Below, piece by piece: positions 36,801 through 44,115 of a stretch of 48,929 nucleotides of DNA. The notes under the pieces are model-generated. The model searched no databases and had not been told where the DNA came from. It saw only the letters and a program-made list of their open reading frames with translations. The DNA is taken from the IMG/VR virus record IMGVR_UViG_3300005581_000022, positions 1 to 48,929 of that record. The stretch is one strand, 5' to 3'. Source of the stretch: a virus. Position 1 is the first letter of the stretch. Every line of letters starts with the position of its first letter. Both the position numbers and the translations under genes were made by a program.

Positions 36801-37379
36801 GAACTGTTCATCATTGGTGAACCCTTCTACTTGTGCGATTTTATCTATTACAGTTTTTTCTAATTGTTCACCACCTAATATACCAAGTGATGTTTCTTTT
36901 TGAAAATTTAAAGATTTGTAGGTATCAATAACATTGAAAGGGAAATCAACACCCTTTTTAACTCCATCGTTTAGTAATTTAAATTGGTTTTTATTATAGT
37001 ATGAAGGATAAAATCCTCTTACTTTTTGTCCAAATGATGTTGGTAAGGGATACCACAAATTAGGTGGTACTGTTAATTCAAAAGTAACGTATTGATCGTT
37101 TTGTGGTGTATATTTATTTAAATTGACATTTTGTGTCATTCTAAATAATGTACCTAAAGGAAATAGTTTTTTTTCTTCGTTATAGTGAACAGGGATATTT
37201 TCATTTTCCGTACCCATAACAGGTACATTAATAACTTTACCAATGTCTTGAAGTTTAGAAACTAATCCTGATTGAATTAATGTCTCATTTACTGGTGGTG
37301 GTAAATTTCTGTTTAATAATCTATTCCTAAATTCTTGTGTAGAATAAATACCTTTGTTATAATCTAATATTCCTGCCAT
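33804..37379 (-). CDS. Baseplate hub/tail-tube initiation structural protein, 1191 aa
   Basis: Start ATG at 37379 (MAGILDYNKGIYSTQEF). At about residues 515-590 the sequence IMWFPPYELTFDENTSANW, then DFIGRSEPVYTYNNSKRSG and a SLSFKIIVDHP strand, is a pattern seen in tail-tube-cap and baseplate tube proteins of contractile phages. Residues about 680-800 contain ITLKGFASEE and IEGGTSVTTND, resembling the OmpA-like segment of the 693-aa protein. Residues about 1020-1191 are Lys/Glu-rich with long helices (a predicted coiled coil) and end in a short beta segment. It heads a unit with gp53-like and hub genes, preceded by a 188-bp gap with a promoter. The specific gp48/gp54 equivalence is uncertain. 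Confidence 0.8.
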   Translation of the reverse strand: MAGILDYNKGIYSTQEFRNRLLNRNLPPPVNETLIQSGLVSKLQDIGKVINVPVMGTENENIPVHYNEEKKLFPLGTLFRMTQNVNLNKYTPQNDQYVTFELTVPPNLWYPLPTSFGQKVRGFYPSYYNKNQFKLLNDGVKKGVDFPFNVIDTYKSLNFQKETSLGILGGEQLEKTVIDKIAQVEGFTNDEQFIHGYITPPLGNRVNEYVNRMRGSSQFFNTLPNGAVGWNEYNSSVKSGDDLLKSNLDIKEGVEPTLSTELRMKVLFERTSTQQVSFAFNLLNRNSYRPEYVDSRLAGTDNAGINSRYYIGTERNTNRGSRITTRFTNKDFNGSIDNTGNGLRTTIEGIGEPSGEPNKFFWSTGSEQNFNPKTLLYKTQQLVNNSENDVFINQTKKYFRDKEQDRIISRGNAIKELSLLDINGNGNFCRVWTVNDRYSYFNAIRNTGLFYHSESPGEGFSVSKGKASLSVLMDNGIPKYHPSILDSKTTRKKFMLSLENLAWADNLSDLPLFEIGPGDSLTGTKGRIMWFPPYELTFDENTSANWTPTDFIGRSEPVYTYNNSKRSGSLSFKIIVDHPRVINCYRGQNNNLVERFFAGCVTPEDFIRALECAVPQTDIDLFETKIWDKEFPKTNLPEKQQEPGSVLYDEDVNCSAATENCLAKRVINEPSFDKLKIQVLEFVKKQLNNTNPKVLITLKGFASEEVQAGNFVNPVIPTTLADTLSKDLKDKLLTFLQQNLDTKTFKNISPIKIEGGTSVTTNDDNSYRVDVQMENDTLNSTEAQPPEKGETTKEIDATAAINLIDNLIIDEGPYFDFIDANYPNYFKTISEKIRYFHAGFHSMTPEGFNSRLTFLNQCMRQGPSIYDKQSVQDGIEVGVQPQNLSFGRPPICILRIGDFFYTKVAINTLSITYDGPKWDTNPEGIGVQPMIATVQLSIDYIGGHSLVGPINRLQNAVSFNYYANTEMYDVRSDTIVDGKIKDGIKLGQLKENLIGKDKVKTIYGNLKTQDTINQVEEDKKNTDTEQVESDNPIEITITETKIIATTKGNKKPSETNPTDKENSANKDNKMKMIIKVGGVNKEVEENEAEISELISTFTKLIKPDEIKALDQKITTAENELATAKLNFEISKNPTTKNALKVAEKNLKESKRIKETELKGKETKIKVEAYFTKNKGKTKVQKDFTVTVNGIN

Positions 37380-37395
37380 ATATAATATTTTCTTA

Positions 37396-37406
37396 TTATA
37401 TAAATA
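37396..37406 (-). promoter_or_regulatory. TATTTATATAA box upstream of the 1191-aa gene
   Basis: Exact AATATTTATATAA on the coding strand, ending 16 nt before the ATG at 37379, in the leader of the promoter at 37511-37539. Confidence 0.5.
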
Positions 37407-37510
37407 TTAGGTCTATAAAATTCAGGTGATTATTTATTATATATTATATCCTAGTATCTTGTTTTATTCATATATCTAGAATTATTTCTTGAAATAAATT
37501 GGTCCTTGTA

Positions 37511-37539
37511 ATAATAGGAATAATATTTTGTAAAGTCAA
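37511..37539 (-). promoter_or_regulatory. Promoter upstream of the hub operon
   Basis: Minus strand TTGACT (37539-37534), 17-base spacer, TATTAT (37516-37511). The TATTGACTTT context is the same as at the gp32 promoter. The predicted leader to the ATG at 37379 is about 125 nt and begins with an imperfect hairpin (about 37479-37500). The gap 37380-37567 holds no gene. Confidence 0.65.
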
Positions 37540-37567
37540 TAGTAAATCAAAAATATTTTAAATTTTT

Positions 37568-39634
37568 TTAAGTAGACATATAATCTGTGGATTCTTTACT
37601 AGAAGGAACTCCACCATTTCTGAATGTACCATTTAAATGATTGATAACTGTTCTCTCAATCATAGGTTTTATAGACGCCATATCCATTTCTTTTGTAGAA
37701 CCATCAGGTGAAACTAATTCAATCTTACCTGTTATATTTAAATTACCAAACTCAACCTTAGATGAACTAGATGCAGTATTGTTGGAAGGTAATCCACTAC
37801 CAAATAATTTATCAATTGGACCTCCTTTTTTTGCACCAACAACATCATCTTCAGTTGAAAATTGAGTCATATGGCCTGAAGATCTCATTAGAAAGTCTCC
37901 TGGTACATTATTATCTTGAGTTTCACCTGATCCATCATCACCTTTATAGTCTCCTGTTTCCGTAATTTTATCGATTTCTTTCCCTAAATCCCTTAAAGAT
38001 TTAATAGTACCATCTTTAATTTCAGTGGCTAAATTACCCATTTCTTCCATAGTACTATCTATCACATTTTTTTCACCAGAATTAGATTTAAACATATCCC
38101 CAATAAAAACGTCTGCTTTTTTAATATATTCGGTAGCCAAACCATCCATAGAATCTTTCATACTATCTATTAGTGGTGCAACCTCATCTGCAGTTAATTC
38201 ATATATATTAGTTAAACCAGCAACTTTTGCCTCTGAACCTGCCTGAAGATTTTCCATCCTTGTGGTCATTATTTTAGTGTTTGTTGCAATGTCCCTAAGA
38301 CTTTCTTCAGAAGTTTGATTTTCTTCCATTATAGTCTTAGCCATATCATCAGTAACTTGATCCAAACCTAAATCACCAAACTTTTCTGTTTCAATAACAA
38401 ATTTACCGTCTTTAAATTTAGCCATAGATGCTAAACTCTCTTTCATTTCATCATCTCCTACTGAAGTAAAATTCATTTTAATATCTTTGATTTTAGATGC
38501 CTGTCTAGACATTTCAATCATTTTGTCTGAACTTAAACCTAATTGTTCCGACATTGCTTGAAACTGCATTCTTGCTTCTGCAGGTAATTCATATTCACCA
38601 GTTTCTTCATTGAATAGCATCATATTTTCAGTCATCTGACTTACTTTTTTTGCCAATTCTTCTGGTTTGTTTCTAGCCAAATACATCACCTCAAAAGGAT
38701 CACCAAATGCTTCTGCAACTTCACCACCCAACATTTGTAAATTTGCAACTGCTTCAATTGTTTGTTCAGGTTGGTAAAATTTATCTGCCATAGTCAACAT
38801 TTCACTAACGTCCATTCTCATTTTTACCGCTAATTTAGCCATTTCAGTCATACCCTTAACCCCATTAGCAAATGAGTATTTTGACATTGCACCAATATTA
38901 CTTTGTAATGTTTTTGCAACTTTCTGTGCATTTAAACCCATAGATTGTGCAGATTTATATGTTTCAAAAATATGATTTTCAATTTTTTCACTACTTAAAC
39001 CCATTAACATAAAAGTTTCTGTCATTTCAGCACTCTGAGATGCAGTCATGTCTAAGGCACCTGCTATTGAACCTACAGTTACTAAATCTTTTTCCGTCAA
39101 TGTACTAATCCTACCAGTAGCCTCACTAATTTCTGAAATTACCGTACCCACATCATCAAAACCAAATCCCATTTCTTTAAATGCTGGGGCAGCACCCTTA
39201 AAACTTTTTTCTAAAAATTTGGCACTTACACCTGTTTGCCCAATCATTACTTCAATTTTTTTATACTCCTCAGCCATTTTCATTGACAAGGCTAGTTGTT
39301 TTGAAGTGTCCTTTAGATATTTTGAAAATTCATTACCTGCGGCTGCTACAGAATTATAAATTTGTCCAGTAGCAGTTGCACTATCTTTTAACTGTTGTAA
39401 TAATTGTTTATTTGTTTTAACTAATTGTTTAGTATTTTTTATTTCTTCTTTAGAAAACTCATTATCTGCTTCCGCTTGCTCCCTTTTCAATTCCCAAAGT
39501 GCAATTTCTTTTTCTAACTGTTTAATCTTTTCTTTATCGACTTCTACACTACCAATTTCAACTTGTTTAGCAAAAAGTTTTAAATCTTCTTGAAGTTCTT
39601 GTAATTTTTTAGATATATCGTCTCCGGTGCCCAT
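37568..39634 (-). CDS. Tail tape measure protein
   Basis: A 688-residue, Ala/Lys/Glu/Met-rich, mostly helical protein starting MGTGDDISKKLQEL. The first ~120 residues are a coiled coil. From about residue 130 the sequence has the look of tape measure proteins of contractile and siphoviral tails: GFGFDDVGTVISEISEATG, MTASQSAEMTETFMLMGLS, SAQSMGLNAQKVAKTLQSN and MLGGEVAEAFGDPFEV. It would set tail length and be ejected with DNA; at about 1.5 angstrom per residue the tail would be roughly 100 nm. It lies downstream of the gp26-like and 380-aa genes, and a gap with a promoter follows. It is the last gene of its unit. Confidence 0.88.
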   Translation of the reverse strand: MGTGDDISKKLQELQEDLKLFAKQVEIGSVEVDKEKIKQLEKEIALWELKREQAEADNEFSKEEIKNTKQLVKTNKQLLQQLKDSATATGQIYNSVAAAGNEFSKYLKDTSKQLALSMKMAEEYKKIEVMIGQTGVSAKFLEKSFKGAAPAFKEMGFGFDDVGTVISEISEATGRISTLTEKDLVTVGSIAGALDMTASQSAEMTETFMLMGLSSEKIENHIFETYKSAQSMGLNAQKVAKTLQSNIGAMSKYSFANGVKGMTEMAKLAVKMRMDVSEMLTMADKFYQPEQTIEAVANLQMLGGEVAEAFGDPFEVMYLARNKPEELAKKVSQMTENMMLFNEETGEYELPAEARMQFQAMSEQLGLSSDKMIEMSRQASKIKDIKMNFTSVGDDEMKESLASMAKFKDGKFVIETEKFGDLGLDQVTDDMAKTIMEENQTSEESLRDIATNTKIMTTRMENLQAGSEAKVAGLTNIYELTADEVAPLIDSMKDSMDGLATEYIKKADVFIGDMFKSNSGEKNVIDSTMEEMGNLATEIKDGTIKSLRDLGKEIDKITETGDYKGDDGSGETQDNNVPGDFLMRSSGHMTQFSTEDDVVGAKKGGPIDKLFGSGLPSNNTASSSSKVEFGNLNITGKIELVSPDGSTKEMDMASIKPMIERTVINHLNGTFRNGGVPSSKESTDYMST

Positions 39635-39639
39635 ATAAA

Positions 39640-40782
39640 TTAATCAATAAAACTCATTATTCTACCTGTCCAAGTAGTTTTTATATTACTTACATTACCT
39701 GACGCATCTACCACCCAAAAAACCTCATCTGACTGTGGTTTTTTAGTAACTGCAGTATCAAACCCCATTATATATTTTTTTCCACTATGTTCTACTAAAA
39801 CAGTATCATTTCTTGAACCATACGTTTTTTTAATTTCAAATGTAATTATCGAACCATTAGAAAATAAAGTTGTAACTGCACCACCACCTGTTGGTGTATG
39901 TACCACATCCTCCTCAAATTTAATTTCTACATAATCGTGAGCAACTATTTTTTCGCCAACACCCTTTTGAGATTTATATTCCTTTTCTCTTTCAGTATCC
40001 TTATCATAACCTCTAACTTCAAATGATGTTTTTAATTGTGTTATTAAATCATCTAAAATATCCTCGCCCTCTTCGTACCAATCCTCTAAAAATTCACAAC
40101 TTTTTTCAGTTTTTTGTCTATCATCTTTTTTAATTATATATTGTGAGAATTTATCATTACAAAAATCCCAAGTATTTTTTAATTCCTCTTGAATAAATTC
40201 TGGTTGATCAAAAATAGTGTCAATATATATTGTTTTGTCTGCGTCTCCAGTAGTTTCATCCGCATTTTCATCAAATATCTTTAAACAATAACATAAACTA
40301 TGTTCCGATTTTTTACCGTATTTATCTGTATATTTTTTTGCTTCTATTACTTTGTTACCTATCATTTTAAGTCTATTAATGGATTTAGGTCCATATTTTA
40401 AAACTTTTCCTGCAACACGTAAAGTAGTCCTTTGACCCAAAATAATTTTTCCTAAAGTTTTTTTATCTATTTCATCTGATGAAAAATAAGATAATAATCC
40501 CTCATCAGTCATTTTATCAAGATCAACGACTTCTATTTCAATTTCATCACCTACTTTTACATTACTTTTATAAAAAATTGCATCCTTTAGTTCAATATAA
40601 AACTTGTCATCAGTATTTGGTGGTAATTGACCATTCTCTACTACTGTGAATTTTTGTTTTTTGGTAACTAAAACATCTTCAGTATACGGTGTAATAATAA
40701 TATCTTGTTCTAAAAGATTATCTATAGATTCATTTAGTAGATAAATTAAATCTAACATTCTACCATTTTTTTTATATAACAT
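39640..40782 (-). CDS. Hypothetical protein upstream of the tape measure, 380 aa
   Basis: Start ATG at 40782 (MLYKKNGRMLDLIYLLNES); a second in-frame Met at residue 9 is possible. The N-terminal 40 residues form an amphipathic helix followed by YTEDV, loosely like the targeting-type N-termini of neighbouring proteins. The body is acidic alpha/beta with beta-rich C-terminal segments (TLFSNGSIITFEIKKTYG; VFWVVDASGNVSN). No family is recognised. It lies 5 bp upstream of the tape measure and downstream of the gp26-like/frameshift region, so it is probably a tail or hub assembly protein, or a hub component bound to the tape measure. Confidence 0.75.
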   Translation of the reverse strand: MLYKKNGRMLDLIYLLNESIDNLLEQDIIITPYTEDVLVTKKQKFTVVENGQLPPNTDDKFYIELKDAIFYKSNVKVGDEIEIEVVDLDKMTDEGLLSYFSSDEIDKKTLGKIILGQRTTLRVAGKVLKYGPKSINRLKMIGNKVIEAKKYTDKYGKKSEHSLCYCLKIFDENADETTGDADKTIYIDTIFDQPEFIQEELKNTWDFCNDKFSQYIIKKDDRQKTEKSCEFLEDWYEEGEDILDDLITQLKTSFEVRGYDKDTEREKEYKSQKGVGEKIVAHDYVEIKFEEDVVHTPTGGGAVTTLFSNGSIITFEIKKTYGSRNDTVLVEHSGKKYIMGFDTAVTKKPQSDEVFWVVDASGNVSNIKTTWTGRIMSFID

Positions 40783-40796
40783 AGCAAATTACTTTT

Positions 40797-40807
40797 TTAT
40801 ATAAATA
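40797..40807 (-). promoter_or_regulatory. TATTTATATAA box upstream of the 380-aa gene
   Basis: Exact TATTTATATAA on the coding strand, ending 14 nt before the ATG at 40782. Confidence 0.5.
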
Positions 40808-40830
40808 TAAAAAAAAAGATAAAATTATTA

Positions 40831-40977
40831 TTAATCTGATTTTTTTTGATTTAGGTTAACCATTATTTTTCTTGAGAATGTTGGCATAACCAACAAATCA
40901 GAATAAGTGTATCCACCGTATCTAACAAGGAAATTAATTTCTCTATGAAGATACATTAGATATTCAGAGTTCAGGCC
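40831..40977 (-). CDS. Frameshift-accessed C-terminal extension of the gp26-like protein (48 codons; internal ATG at 40956 gives 41 aa)
   Basis: Just after the T8 run ending the gp26-like gene, the +1 frame is open from GGC at 40977 to the TAA at 40831. It encodes GLNSEYLMYLHREINFLV, then RYGGYTYSDLLVMPTFSRK and a polar end. The MP..-R-type ending after a GG(Y/F)(T/S)Y stretch resembles the C-terminal parts of T4-type tail assembly chaperone proteins placed before tape measures. It could be made as a fusion (about 301 residues) by a +1 or -2 shift on the T8, or as a separate 41-aa protein from the ATG at 40956. A homopolymer sequencing error joining both into one gene is the simplest alternative. 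Confidence 0.65.
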   Translation of the reverse strand, partial: GLNSEYLMYLHREINFLVRYGGYTYSDLLVMPTFSRKIMVNLNQKKSD

Positions 40978-41737
40978 AAAAAAAAGTCGAGTTGAATCTA
41001 AGAAAGGTGTCTAAGGACTCTCCTCCCTGAGTCCTAGCGGTAGTTTTAAAATTTAATCCCGGTGTAATCTCATCGATATATTTTCTTAATGATCTTGAGT
41101 CAATGATAGGTAACTTTTTAACAATGTTTGAAATTTTAATTTTATCTCTTTCACCATCAATTGATTTTATATGTTGTTCTAATGTAAAAATTATTTTATT
41201 TGATACCCCATCTGCATTTCTTTTACTATCTTCTTTCTCTCTTAAGTCAATAATTTCCTCATCTTTTCCTGTTAATAATTTAAAAGTCACTTTTTTACCT
41301 GTTTTTGGTAAAACAAAATCAAACTCTCCATCTTCGTCAGATTTAATAACTAATTTTTTTTGAGAAAGAGTTGATAAATTTATAATTCCATCCTCATATT
41401 GACCACTATTAGGATTAAATACTAATTGATTGTATTCTTCTCCGAATGCAGTAACTCTTAAATAAACCATAAGAGCGGTTCTATCACCTACTAATAAATC
41501 TTCAACATTAAAACCTAAATCTTTAACTTTTCTTTTTAATAATACATCTATAATTTTACCACCACTAGAAATATTAGGTGAAGTTAAAATGGATTCATCC
41601 ATTGCAGTTAAATATTCTACCTTAACTGACTTAACTTTATTTTTGTATAGTATACCTTGTGAAGGTAATTCTATAATGTCATACGGTGTCCTATATTCCT
41701 CTGGAACAAAATCTGGACTTAATTGGTTTTCACTCAT
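40964..41737 (-). CDS. gp26-like baseplate/tail assembly protein (T4_baseplate family)
   Basis: A 257-residue protein starting MSENQLSPDFVPEEYRTPYD. The pattern LPSQGILYKNKVKSVKVEYL, then TAMDESILTSPNISSGGKI, DVLLKRKV and LLVGDRTALMVYLRVTAFGEEYNQ is the diagnostic core of the T4 gp26/baseplate family (LPS-G-LY...TA-DE-LLTSP...LL-GDR...LR...YG-EY). The usual zinc-type cysteines of relatives are missing here (FNPNSGQYED replaces the C-x-C pair). The protein ends STFFWPEL in the zero frame after a T8 run. In T4, gp26 belongs to the hub pathway; relatives beside the tape measure act as assembly chaperones. Confidence 0.85.
   Translation of the reverse strand: MSENQLSPDFVPEEYRTPYDIIELPSQGILYKNKVKSVKVEYLTAMDESILTSPNISSGGKIIDVLLKRKVKDLGFNVEDLLVGDRTALMVYLRVTAFGEEYNQLVFNPNSGQYEDGIINLSTLSQKKLVIKSDEDGEFDFVLPKTGKKVTFKLLTGKDEEIIDLREKEDSKRNADGVSNKIIFTLEQHIKSIDGERDKIKISNIVKKLPIIDSRSLRKYIDEITPGLNFKTTARTQGGESLDTFLRFNSTFFWPEL
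40978..40985 (-). other. T8 slippery run (candidate programmed frameshift site)
   Basis: Eight consecutive T on the coding strand, in ACT TTT TTT TGG. A zero-frame stop follows 15 nt later, whereas the +1 (or -2) frame continues for 48 codons. The -1 frame stops after two codons. Confidence 0.6.
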
Positions 41738-41774
41738 AAATTATATTATATAAAACTTTTATTTATTGTAAATA

Positions 41775-44114
41775 TTAAAAATTACATAAACTTTTTTGTT
41801 TATCGTACCAAAAAATAAATGCGTCGTCCCAATCATCACTCATTCTTTCTATTGAAGGAAATACCGGTTTAAAATATTCATCAAAAACCATAAAAATTTG
41901 TGTATTTACCCTACCTTTAGAAGAAGGATCAAACCAATCTGGTGTTATATCTACATTACATTCTAGTTGTACTACACCTTCGCCCCATAAGAACTCCATT
42001 AAACTTTTACTTTTAGTTTCGTCTTTACCATTTTCATTACACCACATAGTAAATTCACCAACAACATTTTCCACACTAACAACTTCTGTACTTTCTGCAC
42101 CTGTATTACATTTTGCCTCAATTACTACCCTATTAATCCAATTTGTTAATGTTATGAAAAATTCATCTACTGTAGTTACGGAACCAAATATATCTGACCT
42201 TTTCATTATATCAATGTAAACTTTAGGAATTTCTTTATTTTTATCACTTACATCTACGGTTAAATAACCTGCATCTCCATAAGTTTTCATTTCTTGAATT
42301 TTCACATTTACTTCATTCTGTAAAGAATTACAATCCTTAGTTTCAACTATTGTAATAATCTCATCCCAAAGAGTTTTTATTCTCTCCTCAACACAAGGTA
42401 ATGCCTTTTTATTACATTCCATTCTTAGAATCTCAATAAAAGTCATTGGTCGCCCATCTTTGGTTAGGTACTTACTAACAGTCTCATTGTTTTTAGCCTC
42501 TTCCATAATCTGACGTATTATAATATCTGGATCCGCAGCACCCATACCTGATACTTTTTCCTTTAATATGTTTGGATCAATATTCCTAATTGCCGATTCA
42601 TACTTATCCAAAAATTCTGTGTTACCAATAATAGATCTTAATTTATTATCATCATTACAAGACATACAACATTCTTTATCACCGCTTTCATCTTTAGGAC
42701 ATATTTTTTCTACTTCAGTTAAAATATATCCGTTAAATTCCTGCATTGGACCCAATATATCCTCCTCAAAAATTGTCTGAGCAATATCCTTACCTATGTT
42801 TGTTAACGATTGGAATACTTCACCAACACACATTGCAAGTTTAGTAAATATTCCTTTTTCTGTAATAGCACCTTTACCCCCACCTTTTTCTCTTAACGCA
42901 ATTTCTTCGGGAGTTAATTTTTCAGAAGATAAAAGACAAATTGCAGATCCTATAACAACTGCTGAAGGTATTGCAATCAATAAACCAAGTTTAATATTTC
43001 TTATTCTTAGATCTCTTTTTGCTAATTGTTCTACTGCAGTTGTTCCAGCCTCACTATTCTTTGCTTCAGTAAAATCTATACCACCATCCTTCAATATTTG
43101 TTTATAATTTTCTAAATCTTTTTTACTTTTAAATTCTAAAATAAAAATGGTTTCGGGGTCATTATTTTTATTATAAAATACTATAGTATTACTCCAATCT
43201 AAATCTTTATTTTTTATTGTTTCTAATTTAACTAATATTTTTTCAGATTGCCATACCTTCAACTTATTTAAAAAACTACTTTCTAAAACTTTATATTTAG
43301 GATCCGAAGAAAATGATTTTTTAAATAAAGTTTTAAAATCCGTACCATCCCACTCATCTAAACCGACTTGAGATTTTATTCTTCTCCATATATCATATAA
43401 TTCTAATTCTTTGGGTGTTGATCCATTTTTTAAATCATCTAACATTTTAATTGTATTTTCAATCTCATCTATTGATTTTACACCGTCTTCACTAACAAAC
43501 CCTAAAATAAGTGATCTAAAATCTTCAGGTTTACTTTGTTTATTCCACATTTGACTTATTTTGTTTAATTTATCCAACGCAAAATCAGTTTTAGTTAATT
43601 GAGACATTAGATAATTAACATTAACTAAATCTTTTATTTGTGTTTCACTAAGATTTCTAAGTAAGTCATTTGGAATTTCATTACTTAATCCATTAATATA
43701 ACTTTTCATTGTACTAAAATCTACTACCACACCCATCTCTCTAAAATAATTACTCAAAGTATTCGCAAACGTTGTACTAAAATTATCCATAGTAACTCTT
43801 AAACTTTTCGCATTTAATAAATTTTTTAAATTATCAAAAGAACCACCCGATGTTAGATTTCTAATTGCTGAGTCATAATCATCTATTGCCTTACTCATAG
43901 ATGAAATGGCAGACTCTATTCTAGTTATCATTAGTTCACTACTAGAACCCATACCTCTCATTAAACTTTTTGAAAGTCTAACTAAATCGTCACCGATTCC
44001 TTCAGTAATAATCATTTTTATACTTTTATTTACTTCATTGAACGTCTTTCTACCCTCAATTCTTTCCATCATAAGTCTAAAATTATTTTTATCTAAATTT
44101 AAATTCTTTTTCAT
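41775..44114 (-). CDS. Large protein with targeting-like N-terminus and one membrane helix, 779 aa
   Basis: Start ATG at 44114 (MKKNLNLDKNNFRLMMERI). The first ~40 residues are basic and amphipathic and end at an IITEG site, like the other members of this set. Residues about 50-370 are helical and charged. Residues about 375-395 (KLGLLIAIPSAVVIGSAICLL) form one clear membrane segment. A CCMSC cluster follows near residue 485, and the last 300 residues are mixed alpha/beta with scattered cysteines. It lies 1 bp downstream of the 1181-aa gene and upstream of gp26-like. No family is recognised. Membrane span plus targeting-like leader fits a protein packaged in the head and inserted in the host membrane at injection; this is inference. 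Confidence 0.75.
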   Translation of the reverse strand: MKKNLNLDKNNFRLMMERIEGRKTFNEVNKSIKMIITEGIGDDLVRLSKSLMRGMGSSSELMITRIESAISSMSKAIDDYDSAIRNLTSGGSFDNLKNLLNAKSLRVTMDNFSTTFANTLSNYFREMGVVVDFSTMKSYINGLSNEIPNDLLRNLSETQIKDLVNVNYLMSQLTKTDFALDKLNKISQMWNKQSKPEDFRSLILGFVSEDGVKSIDEIENTIKMLDDLKNGSTPKELELYDIWRRIKSQVGLDEWDGTDFKTLFKKSFSSDPKYKVLESSFLNKLKVWQSEKILVKLETIKNKDLDWSNTIVFYNKNNDPETIFILEFKSKKDLENYKQILKDGGIDFTEAKNSEAGTTAVEQLAKRDLRIRNIKLGLLIAIPSAVVIGSAICLLSSEKLTPEEIALREKGGGKGAITEKGIFTKLAMCVGEVFQSLTNIGKDIAQTIFEEDILGPMQEFNGYILTEVEKICPKDESGDKECCMSCNDDNKLRSIIGNTEFLDKYESAIRNIDPNILKEKVSGMGAADPDIIIRQIMEEAKNNETVSKYLTKDGRPMTFIEILRMECNKKALPCVEERIKTLWDEIITIVETKDCNSLQNEVNVKIQEMKTYGDAGYLTVDVSDKNKEIPKVYIDIMKRSDIFGSVTTVDEFFITLTNWINRVVIEAKCNTGAESTEVVSVENVVGEFTMWCNENGKDETKSKSLMEFLWGEGVVQLECNVDITPDWFDPSSKGRVNTQIFMVFDEYFKPVFPSIERMSDDWDDAFIFWYDKQKSLCNF

Positions 44115-44115
44115 A

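Noticed and set aside
37380-37567. Small gene or tRNA in the largest gap
   Set aside because: No cloverleaf and no open frame of useful length. The stretch is explained by a promoter, a leader with a weak hairpin and the TATTTATATAA box.
40964-40985. -1 frameshift on the T8 run
   Set aside because: The -1 frame meets a stop after two codons; only +1 or -2 enters the long open extension.
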